A stretch of 64,000 bases of DNA, from contig OZ316898.1 of assembly GCA_973895155.1 (NCBI GenBank), positions 13,454,001-13,518,000 on the forward strand, read 5' to 3'. Numbering within the stretch: position 1 is the first letter of the stretch; each line of letters begins with the position of its first letter. Made by a program: the position numbers and the translations under genes. Of this stretch, positions 52,715 through 64,000 are shown in pieces. Source of the DNA: Marsupella aquatica. Lineage: Eukaryota; Marchantiophyta. The notes below the pieces were generated by a model. That model had not been told where the DNA came from, made no database searches, and saw only the letters and a list, made by a program, of their open reading frames with translations.

Positions 52715-54569
52715 GCAGGCTCAAAATGATGACCGACTAATGGCAAGTAATTATAACTTGCTCGGATATCACTTCTGCAGGACAGTTTCAAAATCATCAA
52801 AAGAGTAGAGTCATTTACAGATTCCAAAACGAAACGATTATCTCAACATTGAATTGATGCTTTGAATTGCACACAAAGATTTTACCGCAAAATAATCAAA
52901 TCGCGTGTTCCGCATTCAATCTGGAAGGTAAAAAGAAATCGTTGGGTTTGAATTTGGGACCATATCGTGAAGCCAAATGGACTCATGTATTCACTCGCTG
53001 TCTATCAGAATTTTTCCTAACAAGTACTTGAGAATCGGGATTAAAAAAAGAAATAGGACGTGCTCGATTTGAAATAGAAACTAGGAATCCGAACGATTAA
53101 ATGCTCAGGTGATTAACGTCATGTTCACATGAAACAACTGTGTAGCGTAACAGGAATGCATTCAAGAAGAAAATGTTGCTAGCGGTCACCACTTGAACTA
53201 GAAGCAGTTTGTTATGAACGAGCGTGGCACTGTTACACAGGTCGCTCAAAAGAATAAATCCAAAATACACACACTGGCAGGTTGAGATTGGAAATTGATG
53301 GAGAGAGTGGTACTCACTGTGTAGAGTCGGTTAGTCTATGAGAGGTCAGCTTTAATGCTGCAACATCTGAATGGAGTTTTCTGGGCTGACTGTCCTTGAA
53401 CGTCGGTGTACGTTAGCTGTTGTGTGTTTGTGCTATGCGGGTGCACAGTTACAGTATGAAGAACGAATGCAAAGTATACTATGCATACTATTGCAACGTG
53501 AAGCACGAGTGGAAATAAATCCTATTTCATATCAAGTCCTGACTTCTGATCTCTACGATAGACACCACTGACTCTCACAGTGCTAACTTTCCAAAGCTTG
53601 CAAATGAAATCTGGTTTGTTCGCAGCAGCAGCTGGCTTTTTTATCATAAGGACAAAGGTAGGCGTCCAGCTATTCTCTTGTGAGGCAGAATGTATCAGTA
53701 CAAGGTAGGCGTCCAGTACATCTGACGACATCCACAGACAACCCCATGATGATAGGCAGCAATTCTCGATCTCTTCGATCCCCCGATCCGATCTCCACCA
53801 CGCCTCGATCCGCCCCATTGAATTGAAACTTTTCGATCGGAATCGTAGCCTCTTGTCCAACGTTTTGATTTTGGAGGCACCGACACTGCAACAAGGCCAT
53901 GCTGTCGCTGTAGGCTCGAGTGTCCGGGTGCCTTGAAGCGGACGCTGAGCTTGACCACCTTGACGAAAGCGTGAAGGTGCAAACCCGGACGAATAGACTT
54001 GCAATCGACCTAAGCCCTTTTTTCCATCGACATCTAACATCGTCTAGCCTAAAAGTAAAATGATTGCAGAATCGACAGACCTCAAATTTAGCAGTTCCCT
54101 GAGCAGATCACGTGTCCAGCCTGAAGCTAATCTATCAGGGGCGGCTGGGTATAGGGTGTAATACATCGGTGTTGCAGCTGGTTAATCCGGGCGAGACAAC
54201 CACACATCCACACATACAACGATATCATATCATTGGACAACACAGTGTCGATCCCGGATTGTGTGGTACCGAAGCAGTACAGTACGTAGCTCAGCATACA
54301 ATCTACTAGAAGAAGACAATATTCAGATGATGACATCTGACCCTCGAGCTGACCATCTAATCAATCCTCCAAAGCGTCTCTCAGTGCTAGGTCTCCCGTC
54401 GTTCTTCACTTTGGCCACGGTGCAATTCGACATATTTGCATCGGCACTTTTGCAGTCATCACTAATTTGATGTGGTGAGATGACAGATCATTTAATCTGT
54501 AAGCAGGTACCTTCAAGCGTTGAGTCGGCGGTATTTGCAGTAACTTGCATTGGTTCAAAACAGGTGGAC

Positions 54570-54861
54570 GATCATCTCCCGGGATCAGATGACTCGATCT
54601 TGAATCTCTTAACCTTTGTGAACAATTCACACGTAATTCGCAGCTGGTCCCTGTCGAATCATGGTCCCCCACGCACTTCTCTGACTGCGTGGGGCTTCAG
54701 GGCCAGGCAAACTATCGATCATGTCCCCGGATCAGATGACTCGATCTTGAATCTATTAACCTTTCGTCAAGAATTCACACGTAATTCGTAGCTGGTCCCT
54801 TTCGAATCATGGCCCCCACTCACTCCTCTGACTGCGTTGGGCTTCAGGGGCAGGCATCGAT
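54570..54861. repeat. Two tandem copies of about 148 bp
   Basis: Copies at 54570-54717 and 54718-54861 share cggatcagatgactcgatct, tgaatct.ttaacctttcgt, aattcacacgtaattcg.ag and ctctgactgcgt.gggcttc. A few small indels separate them. Confidence 0.85.
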
Positions 54862-55564
54862 ACGCATTTGGGCCACAGTGAGAAGCTCTTGAGAAGCTTT
54901 GGACAACTTGACGTTGAGATATATCACAGCTACTCTCACCCCGAGTGATCGAGTCATCGCTGAGCTGCCGGCGCTTCAACTAGATCTGACCGACGAAGAC
55001 ATTTGGAAGGAACTACAGTATTCACACACTATCTCATTCCGCAACATGATGCTACATCTGTCGACGTATTTTCCGCACATGGGTTGTAGAGATGATTTTC
55101 TCCACCGGAACTGTTCCAGCGGCTGCTCAATGTGCAAATACAAGGCTCGTCATTGTCAATGCATGGGCCCTCTGCGATCACGCAGCAGGAGGTGGTGGAT
55201 AAATTGGAGAGCTTGCCATTCACCAGCTGTTATCCACAAGCGAAACAATGATACAACAGGCTTCGTGTAGAGCAATCCGTCTGTCATCCACAAGCGCAAC
55301 AATGATACAGCAGGCTTCGCCTCGAGTGGGTTATCATTCGTATTACAATACACACTATAGTATCAAATCGTGCTGAGTGTACACACTATAATATACAATC
55401 TCCTCCATTTTTCTCGACTGTGGCTTTATTAATTGGTGTATGTTTATTAAACCACAACTGCCTATATATAAGGCTGGGGGAAGTGTGCCATTTATATATG
55501 GGAAGGATGTGTCCAAGACTTATCCCTCGTTCCACTATTTGTTTCCACATTCCACTGTTTCTTT

Positions 55565-55755
55565 CCTCTACCTTCCTGTCTGCTCCACTATTTTGGGGAA
55601 TATTTACTGTTAATAATGAAATTTGGATCCTAGGAGCAACCCACAGCTCTTGAAGGGTCTCCTCTAACTTCCTGTCTGCTCCACGATTTTGGGGAATATT
55701 TACTGTTAGTAATGAAATTTGGATCCTACAGCAACCCATAGCTCTTGAAGGGGCA
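55565..55755. repeat. Two tandem copies of 96 bp
   Basis: Copies start at 55565 and 55661 with cctcta.cttcctgtctgctc and continue attttggggaatatttactg, taatgaaatttggatccta and agctcttgaagg. They are about 93-95% identical by eye. Confidence 0.85.
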
Positions 55756-57212
55756 GCTTTGGCACAACTTACTAGCATCTGGTCTGGTCCGGAAAAAATC
55801 CTGGCCGTTCGTTGAAACCTCGTCTTTCCATGACCCTTCAGTAGGCTAAAAATGTCTAGGGCGCCCTTTGCCTTTGCTGTCTGCATCCCCGCCCTGGTTC
55901 CTAGTCTTGCCAGCCGTGCTTCACCCCTCTAATTGTGCAATGCACAGGTGTTTGTCTTGCCTATATCTGTACCATGTGGAACTAAGGTTTAGCACCCATG
56001 CACGTTGTAAAGCAACATATTTACTGGATTTTTTTATGACTTGTAACAGTTCAATAGCGGCTGTTGAAAAAAGACCTAATCTTCAAGAAGTTGACTTGAT
56101 CAAATGTCTGAATTTAGAAAAATTCTCGGTGATTGATTTGCTGAAAGAAAGAGTAACATAAATGAGCTGCCCCTTGACCCATAGCATGATGAGAAGAGAA
56201 TGGTAAAAACTCTTCCCTAGGCAATTAAAATCTCTTATATTTTATTGAGGGTGGCTGTGCTGATAGACTTTGAATACTGAGTTTCCTCAGCCATACCTGC
56301 CCTTTGGAATTTATTTTTTTAGGTTTTAGAGAACGGGTCTCTATAGCAAAGTTCTAAATATCTTTTAATAACAATGGAAAGCAAGATTCATATACCCAAA
56401 GGCTCTTAATGTACACCTATGTCATCCTAATCCAAATCCATATTTCATAGATCGCATCTAAGCTATTCTGGAAAGCAAAGGCCAGGACAGAAAAAATGTT
56501 AATTCAAAAACCTTTTCTACAGTGGGGTCCAACTGAAGTTGATACATTGGATTTGGTCTCAGTTCAGCCATTTGAAGAGACTAAAATGAGGAATGTAATC
56601 AGCCTGAATGGATTTGTATAAAGCATCCACGCGGAAAATAGGTGTATCACGTAAGTGGTGTCCTAGATACTATGTTTAATTAATTTATTTTTTGATTGCT
56701 AGTACAACCCTTGTTTGGAGAAAGGCTACGGTATTACTGAACTCCAAAACCTACCCCTAACAACCTTAGACACTTCTTTTTCCACCTCCTTTAAAGGTGG
56801 GATTGAACAAGTAGAGCCTGACTCTTGAACTTCACCGAATTGGTCCACAAAGTTCTCATAAGATGAAATGCAATCACCCACTCCATTTGCCATGTTATAT
56901 CTTGTTGGAACTGTCACTTCTCAATTCTCCAAGCGAATCTACTTCAGTAGGGGAGGACAAAGCCCAATCTACACCTGCCGTTCTTAGCTTGATTCATCTC
57001 CTCCAGCTGGAGCTAAAAACTAAAAAATGAGTTAAAAATTATGATTTAACAACACTATACGATATAGAAAGAGTACCAAGAAAATCTCATGGTCCTCCAA
57101 AAGGTTGCACAGTTTCACGAACTCTGCATCATTGCAACCAGCCACAGATTTTGTCTGAGTTACAATATAAACATAAGGACTAAAGGCTAGTGTATTCATT
57201 GTATGCCATGAA

Positions 57213-59130
57213 TCACCTTAGTAAATTTAATACGATGCTCTGAGACAAACTTCTCAAGAAACTGAACAGTTCGTGATTAGGCAAATTCATTCAGTGGCAG
57301 TCAACAAAACGCACCTGGGTGGAAATCTCAAGTGCATGCAATCTTGAAGATCAATCGGTACATGAGTTGCCACCAAAACCATGCCCCCGTTCCTTCGATG
57401 ATCAGCCATCATTTGCTCTAGAAGCTCAACTCCCTGGCCACCTTGTCTTGTCAGGAATTCTTAGGTCCCAATTTTTTCAAATGAGCTCAGAGAAAAAATG
57501 ACTACGCTGCTTGATCAAATCAGCTGCTTAGGACAACCTGGTAGATGAACGTACCTTACTGTCCAGGCCCACAGACGGCTCATCAAGCAGCCAGAGTGGC
57601 CTCGGTATTGCTAGCAACCTTGCTAGTTGCAGCCTCTTCCTCTAAATCAAATTTCACAGCACGAAGAGCAGAGTCAAAACCATGAGTAAAAGGCTGACTG
57701 ACGCTCAGTCAAATTCAATGGCAAATTCGAGATCAGTAAGATTATCCACTTACTTGTCCTAAAGATAAAGCTGCCCCTTGACGCTCAGTAAAGTTTCCCA
57801 ATCCCATGTACTCAAGAGCATCCATTGTACGTCCTTCTCTTCCTTCCAGCATCTCCCAAAAATTCTGCGTTTGTAAACAAGTACCATTCAAATAAAGAAA
57901 GAACAGTCCCCATGAAGGAGGAAGAACGATTTTAGGGTTCTGATGAATTGCCAAGAACGGTGCTTGAAGAAAAAGGAAACTTCACGACCAAGAGCACTCA
58001 CTACATTCTCATAGACACTCATTTGAGCCTTGATTGCATCCTTGGATCCCACGAGATGTACTTGTGTTCTGTACTCTGTGCCCAGCCAATTAGTCTTTTT
58101 TGCCTCATCCATCTCAAGGCTTTTTCCAGGCGTGCAATAATAAATAGATCACATTCTGGCAATGCGGGGGATTCAAGCATCTAGAACATATTCAATTTGA
58201 TCACACAGACTAGCAAAGCTCACATCATTGTGTAGCTACATACGAGCAGCAACACGGTACCGACTGACAAGGATGGTCTCAAGGTTTCACAAAATATTAC
58301 ATCACGTCTTAATTTACTTTCTTTCTTCACAACAAGAGACTAGAGGTGGACAAGGAGGCAGTTGATGAGGTACAGACCATCGTAAAGACCAGGTAGCGAC
58401 AGATCATGCCCGTCCCACAGAAGTTTACCCGCACTTGGTTTAATAAAGGTTGCCAGCTGCAACGAGAAATCAATCATTTAGTGATGCACCGACCACTTCT
58501 TCGGAATCAAACAAAGAGTCCGGGGAAGCCTTATTTCGCAGGGCACATTGGCATTGAGCACAGCGTGACCCTCAAAACATAACCGCGCGACTTTGGAACC
58601 TACCCAAGCCGTTTCCTGCTCTTATAATTTTTCGAAAGAAAGTACAGAGACCAACTCTATGCTACTCTTGCTCAAAAATATTATGAAAGTTTCTATTAAA
58701 AAAAAAGGCAAAAGAATTGCGTTCTCAACGCCCTGCATTTTAAGGCAGGTACGCTGCACCTGGGAAATGCTCCTCTGAAATTTACTCGAATGATTTTAGA
58801 GGAAGAGTTCGAATGTGATTATATCAGAACAAATGCAAGCCATGAACGAAGAGATTCAAGCCTAGGAGGATCAAAAAAGTTGGAAATTGCTGAAATTGCC
58901 GAGCCAACTCGATGAAACTAACATTGGAGTACACAGAGAGAAGGAGAGCAAGAAGCACTGCAGTACCATACCAGGCGCAGAAATGTGGACTTTCCCGATG
59001 CGTTGGGGCCCGTGAGCAGCATCGCTCCACCTTCGTGCAGAGTCATGTTCACTTCACGAATTACTACCTGCCCACTCCTCATGCATGCCACTCTGCTTGC
59101 CACCAGCCTCGGCACCGGTGGCATCCTCAT
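57213..59130 (-). CDS. CCMA: CcmA-type ABC ATPase of mitochondrial cytochrome c maturation
   Basis: Seven exons: 59130-58972, 58456-58378, 58075-58002, 57864-57754, 57641-57555, 57433-57315 and 57261-57213. All phases join, giving 225 residues, close to plant CCMA. It has a Walker A GPNASGKST (41-49), an aligned KDAIKAQMSVYENV block, an ABC signature LSLGQ (137-141) followed by RKRLQLARLL, a Walker B LWLLDEPSVGLD (157-168) and a switch histidine H194 in VATHVPID. In plants this nuclear-encoded ATPase works with mitochondrially encoded CcmB, which together with CcmC and CcmE handles haem for apocytochrome c (System I). As in other plants, no clear N-terminal presequence is seen. The last exon (16 residues after PP) is weakly conserved and is the least certain part. 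A telomere-like motif lies 86 bp upstream. Confidence 0.92.
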
Positions 59131-59215
59131 CGCTCCCTCTCTTCTCGAACCTAAAATTCAGAGCAACCGAGCCCGGGCTTGAGTTCCAAATCGTCTGTTG
59201 AGCCTTCCTGAGTTC

Positions 59216-59230
59216 AGGGTTTAGGGTTTA
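59216..59230 (-). promoter_or_regulatory. Telo-box motif upstream of CCMA
   Basis: On the plus strand agggtttagggttta holds two telomere-type units; on the CCMA strand it reads taaaccctaaaccct. Such telo-boxes are common just upstream of plant genes for translation and organelle biogenesis and bind Myb-like telobox proteins. The position, 86-100 bp before the CCMA start codon, fits a promoter or leader element. The function here is inferred. Confidence 0.5.
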
Positions 59231-60622
59231 GATACTGAGCCGCTGGGTCGGACACCAACGTGCTTGCTCTGCAGAGCCAGAGGACCATCGAGGTTTCCGC
59301 TTTGTTTAACATTCCTTTCCGCAGCATTAGAAGCAGCCCAGCATTGCATTGTTAGTGTGTTCCTGGTGAATTCGATGCCTCTCTCACACTCGGTGATAAT
59401 TGCTAAAAAAGTATCTATTGCTCAGGAAAATAAAGAGTACGGTACGAGAACTACTACTGCGACATAATCTTGGCTTAGACTGTTTCAAGATGTCCTTGTG
59501 CTACGATGAGTTACCCTTCTACATCAAATATTAAGGACGTGAATTGGTACGTGGATTGGAAACCTGGACAGAGTCCATGGGATTAGGAATGATTGTGGTC
59601 CTGTGCGGAGAATTCTTGTTGTATTGCTGCCCACCTTTTGCCCAATCTGCTCGTTTCTCCGCTGATTTCACTTCTGCCTCTCATTCTCTTTCCAAGTCAA
59701 GGGTTCGGAATTGAATTGAACTCCATATAATAGCTTTCTAATCCACCAAAATATGACATTGAATTCAACATTTCAAATTCACATGACTCCGAATTAACGA
59801 TGTATAGACAGTACATTGGAGTTCTAGATGGAATACGTACAAAGATTGCTGAGAGAATTGAAGCTCCCCGAGCTGCGAGCGTTCAGTACTGACTCGAGTT
59901 CTAAGCTGAGCACTAGCGCTGCATTGTCCTCATCCTGAACGCATTACACTCGTAGCTAGGGCAACGACCAAAAGCTCCGCCCAGTAGTCTTACCAAAACC
60001 TATCCCCTAGGGTCTCAATGACATCGTCCAGAGACATTGTTTCTCTTCAATCGACAGTAGAATTCAGGCTCTTCAGGGAAAGCATTGAAATTTCTCCGAA
60101 TACCAGGAGCAGCTCACCGACCTCCAGGCCGCGCTCTGTGACAAAACGTGGCTGCGTTTGACCGGGAGAATATAGAAGAAGCTGACATTAATGCCGCAAG
60201 CGAGGCGGACAGATTTCAAATGACTAGAACGGGAATTTCTCCTAGTCTCCTACGGAAAGCAGCCAAATAAAGGCGCGAGCAAGTCTATCACTATCTGAGT
60301 AAAACGCACGACCAAGGAAGAGAGAGCTCTCTTCAAGTACGAGCGAGCTGCATACAGTACTAAGTGCAATCGTTGATGGCCAAAAAACAACAGACGGGAG
60401 CAGAGTTATGAGTAAGACCACGAGAGCGCACACACAAACTCGGGGCGAGTCTCTGCAATTGAGCTCACTTCCACTCTGAAATTAGCTCTAGGCTTCGAGG
60501 GCAGGATTCATCTACTCATTCTTACAAGGTCGTTCGTGTGTGGGAAAGGAGCACCTCTTTTCCGCTCCCATACAGTAATCTCGAGATTGGCCTTTAAATC
60601 CAGGCAGATTTGCACATGTCCC
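59231..60622. other. Spacer between CCMA promoter and tRNA-Gln
   Basis: Nothing recognisable. Open frames are below 70 codons and I see no repeat or RNA structure. Confidence 0.4.
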
Positions 60623-60694
60623 GGTCCCATAGTCTAGTGGTTACGACATTGGACTTTGAATCCAAGAGCCCGAGTTCGAATCTCGGTGGGACCT
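60623..60694 (+). tRNA. trnQ-UUG: tRNA-Gln (anticodon UUG)
   Basis: A 72-nt cloverleaf was read by hand: acceptor stem GGTCCCA pairing with TGGGACC, discriminator T, D arm with AGTGGTTA, anticodon stem TTGGA/TCCAA around loop CTTTGAA with anticodon TTG, short variable loop, and T stem CCGAG/CTCGG around TTCGAAT. There is no intron. Internal A and B boxes are intact and a TTTT run follows at about 60712. The sequence is of the plant nuclear tRNA-Gln type. It reads CAA codons in cytosolic translation. Confidence 0.97.
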
Positions 60695-60748
60695 TCGGTC
60701 GCTTCAAACAGCTTTTCTCTTTGTTTTCCTCGCACGAGGCACTAGAGA

Positions 60749-62825
60749 ATGGATCGAGCAGAAGCGATGATGCCACGATCATCGCCGTCAGATTCAATTG
60801 CCACGATGCCGTCAGATTCAATTGCCACTGTTTTGATTGGGTGAGAGGAGAGGAGAGAGCGATGGAGTTGTAACGGATGAATTGGAGACTTGTATGGAGT
60901 TCGTCTTGAGGTGGGGACGATAACTTGATCGAATTTTGTTAGTCGGTGTTCTCTGTGAGCTTTCTGGTTCCAGATGAACTTAGCTTCCGCATGTTAGAGT
61001 TCTTCTTTCTACATAACATTCCAACTATACGCTTGCGCATCAGTAATTACTACATTGAGCAACTGCTTGTATGACGACCCTATTGCAGGGTCCTGCACTG
61101 CGTCATTGTTCGCATTTTATCTGCATTCTCTGCATTTAGCTGCCCTGCTCGACTCTGGCATTTGAACTGTATAAAACATCGTCTTGAGGTGTTTCTCTCC
61201 CGCTGTTTGTCTGTGTTATCTTGAACACAATTTCAATCAATGTTCACTTTGGTAAATGAGGGAGCTATGACTTTCATAAGACGATACGGGGCCTGTGTTT
61301 GCATGGTTCCGATTCTTGATTCTGTATGCCATGCACAAGCTCGGCAGACCATTTGGGAACGATAGCTGCTGTAAAGTCTAATTGCAGGTAAGGAACGTGC
61401 CAGCTCTGATGCTTGGAGTCAAGTGCGTTGGCCCCTGTTTCCATCTGCTGTTTGCAATTATGGCTACCGTGGCACTAATCAGAAACAACTTTGGCGCAAG
61501 AATTTTCGCTCATTCGTGAGAATTTCCTCATCGCCTTTCAGTCTGGAAACCTGTTGTCTGAAAACCTTTCTGCTGAAACCCACTGGGTTCGTCAATTGGA
61601 TCTTTGGTGAGCTGTCTTGCTTTCGGTCCCTCCCTGTGTGTTTAAAGCCCTCGATTCAATATGGGATCGATCTGAAGGTTTTCTGACAATGGAGGTTTAA
61701 TCCTTACATTTGGACTTCATTCTGATGATGATTTGGACTTCGGTCCAGATCACTGGGGAGCTGAATGGTAGTTCTCCCCGATAAGACGGGATGCTCGCAA
61801 GAGTTCGCGAAACTCCAAGACATGCTCTTCAGTGTCACCAGGAAACTTTCAGAAAGACTTAGAAGGTAGGAAGGTGCAGAGCTTGAATGTACAGTAGATG
61901 TGACAGCAATCAGCATATCACACATGGAAACATGATCAAATCATGGAAAACAGCCTCCAGCACATCAATGCACGCAATCCCTTGCCTTGGTATCTTCCAA
62001 CTCTATAATTCAACCAGCCGCTTCTGCCTTCTAGGTTGTGTTGCTTTGCAAGCTTCTCGGGTTAATCAAAATGTACAAACAGACGTTTCCTATGGATAAG
62101 TAAGCCGAATTTTTTCGCCGTTCCCTTCTTTTCCTTCTCTTGCGATTGTGGCAGGGGTTCTCTAAACAAGACCCTGATGAATTGTGGAAGGAGTCCATCA
62201 TGGGTTATCAATGGAGACCATGTGCCGTCAACTGAACTGCTGTCCATGTTGGTGAGCTACATCTACTCCCTTCCCTCCTTGAAGCAAACTGCCTGTTTTG
62301 CAACTTGACACTCTCAAAGGTACGAAATGTGAAGGATTTTGAACTCCTGCCAATCACAGTATTTTCCATCCACTGAGATTCTGAGAAGCTTAATCACTCA
62401 TGCTCCCTCGTCCGTTCGTTTCATGTGTGTAAAAGAAATTGAAATTGTAATGAAGGCAATTGAGAATCTCCCGTTAACTGATAAACCGATATCCACTTTC
62501 TACTGCAGCAGCTCCAGAACCCCAACAAAGCTCTGGGTACATTATGGTCACTGCAGATGGGACTTACGTCAGCAAAGAGTTGCCGTGAGTCTTTGCAAAT
62601 CTTTTATGCCATCTTACAAGCATCCCGTTTTGCATATATAGATTTGAATGTGAATTTGTTTATAAGTGAGAACTTTATGGGCCCTTAACTACTGTTCGTG
62701 AAAAGGCTGAAAATTTAAGCGAAGGTTTGCGGAGCATCATGGACCTTGAGAGCCCAAATTATGTGAAGCATTGGATATATTCGAAGAAGGCGCTTTCAAC
62801 CTTCTTTCATTCACCCCGTAAATAG
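60749..62825 (+). CDS. Tentative five-exon gene for a 145-residue protein, not recognised
   Basis: Proposed exons are 60749-60840, 62155-62251, 62360-62426, 62509-62584 and 62720-62825. Each has a GT/AG border and all phases (2, 0, 1, 2) join to one frame ending in TAG. Exon 1 holds a doubled peptide (PSDSIAT then MPSDSIAT) from a 27-bp duplication. Later exons include SPSWVINGDHVPSTELL, SSGYIMVTADGTYVSKEL and SIMDLESPNYVKHWIYSKKA, which read like real protein. I do not recognise the family, and there is no signal peptide or clear membrane segment. Exon 3, with an unusual donor T|GTGTAA, and the 1.3-kb first intron are weak points. The start codon lies 55 bp after the tRNA-Gln gene, so the promoter would overlap the tRNA. 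It could be a wrong model that joins true and false exons. Confidence 0.33.
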
Positions 62826-64000
62826 TGTCGTGCTTTAGCTTTTGCCAATTCTGTTGCAGATTTGCAATGTGGTCGCTGTGGCTCGTTTGTTGAATGCCGG
62901 TGAAGCCAGAATTTTTGGTCGGCAGTGTCTGGGGGGATACCAGGGAGCTTTCTATAAACATGCAGTTCTGTTTTATGTACTCTAGGTTTGGCTAGTAGCT
63001 GTTGGCAGCGACGAGATGGAGAGAATTCTACATGGACTGTTTTTAGGCCGTGTTATGGCAGTTCTACAACAGTCCATTGTTATTTAGATATACCTGCTCT
63101 TCTAATTGTAACCCAGATAGTCTTGAAATTTTGGTGTAGTTAACGAAAATGGTCACTTAAAATGGTCAGGGGAGTGATGGATAAGCTTATGCGTACCTCA
63201 AGTAATATAAATAAAGAGTGGATTAATGAAATGATTCTATAAGTTTTGTATGGAGCAGTAGCGATATATACGAGAAGACCGACTTCATTCAGTACTTGAA
63301 GATGACGCTCACATTTTATCTGAACTTCCCGTGGAGCTACAATCATTAGATCTTGCAATTATGTGCAGCATTGTAAGTGCGGATTACGTCTCCTGTTGCT
63401 TTGAAAGCTGCAAGGAAATTCTCAACCTTCCATTTCCGTTTCCATTTCCACTTGGATATGCTGTACTACATCTGCTTAGGCAGAGTCCATTAGCTACGTT
63501 GTGACTTTGCTGCAACCACACTAGATGCAGTTTTCTTCCGGCTCACTCAGGTCCGCAGGGAGTCACAACCAAGCTACAACGTTGTCTTCATCCAGACGGT
63601 TCGGCTAATTCTACAATGTATCGTGTCGTGTAATTTGTTGGCTTCGAGAATGCATTCTCATTCGATCCCATACCTTTTGGCATTCAGGTAACCTCGTAGA
63701 GTACTGGATTGGAGTTGTCGACAGGATAGACTCAAGAGTCTAGAATATTGAATGTTCATATAAAATGTGGCTTCACGGTTTTCTGTATGTCCAGAGGCTG
63801 CGCTGTCGCTGCAACTATCACACAAACCACACATCAGAGAAGCCGCGAGAAGGTATGATCAGACGAATGAGAGCTAAGAGCCTTCGTTGGGGACCAATCG
63901 AGGGACCAATAGACAACTGATTGTCTTATCAACTCTCAACAGTTGAGGAACAACTGATGGTGATAGGGATACTCCAAACAGTATAGAATCTGGTCACTTG
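62826..64000. other. Terminal spacer
   Basis: No gene, RNA or repeat could be supported. Open frames are under 75 codons. Confidence 0.4.

Larger units (their letters stand above)
52715..57212. other. Spacer with tandem duplications, no recognisable gene
   Basis: A minus-strand frame of 172 codons at 53522-54040 has no recognisable domain, and I do not call it a gene. The region contains tandem duplications at 54570-54861 and 55565-55755 and a 37-bp duplication at 55229/55282. From 56200 on it is AT-rich and featureless. Confidence 0.45.

Noticed and set aside
53522-54040. 172-codon minus-strand frame upstream of the PGG gene
   Set aside because: Two other overlapping frames on the same strand are also open here, and the composition is random-looking, so the length is probably chance.
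59216-59230. Telomeric sequence as evidence of a chromosome end or fusion
   Set aside because: Only two telomere-type units are present, immediately upstream of the CCMA start, which fits a promoter telo-box far better than an interstitial telomere.

Overview
The window is nuclear DNA of a land plant. The main reasons are: spliced genes with short GT-AG introns; a cytosolic plant-type methylenetetrahydrofolate reductase; a nuclear-encoded CcmA ABC subunit, which plants use for mitochondrial cytochrome c maturation; a plant-style tandem-BRCT protein; a PGG-domain membrane protein; and a nuclear tRNA-Gln gene. Gene density is about eight genes in 64 kb, with much AT-rich repetitive spacer. A 12-cysteine secreted protein of a kind I do not know from seed plants makes me lean towards a bryophyte or another seed-free plant. 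That lineage call is inference.

Layout from left to right: 1-3.5 kb holds duplicated segments, minisatellites and a decayed tRNA-Ser. A small secreted Cys-rich protein gene with TATA box, probable 5'UTR intron and polyadenylation signal lies at 3.67-4.89 kb (+). Spacer follows to 11.2 kb, including a perfect 20-bp hairpin. A seven-exon gene for a 1715-residue tandem-BRCT protein lies at 11.27-17.82 kb (-), preceded by a long pyrimidine-rich upstream region. Repeat-rich spacer runs from 20.3 to 28.5 kb. An intronless calmodulin-like gene lies at 28.5-29.0 kb (+). A five- or six-exon LIP1/leucine-rich-repeat gene related to STK11IP lies at 32.3-36.7 kb (+). A degenerate tandem array follows at 38.3-39.1 kb, then a complete 12-exon MTHFR gene at 40.26-44.39 kb (-). 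Repeats fill 45.5-50.6 kb and a probable solo LTR lies at 50.6-51.1 kb. Then come a PGG-domain membrane protein (51.4-52.7 kb, -), more tandem duplications, the seven-exon CcmA gene (57.2-59.1 kb, -), tRNA-Gln(UUG) (60.6 kb, +) and a tentative five-exon small gene (60.75-62.83 kb, +).

The genes are unrelated housekeeping or regulatory functions (folate/methyl metabolism, cytochrome c maturation, DNA damage signalling, Ca2+ sensing, tRNA supply) and form no operon or pathway cluster. Exon models were built by hand from splice signals, codon phase and family knowledge. For the BRCT, MTHFR and CcmA genes all exon phases join without a break. I did not find a clear new multi-gene system. The least explained items are the secreted 12-Cys protein, the tentative 145-residue gene beside the tRNA, and several hairpin-forming repeats.
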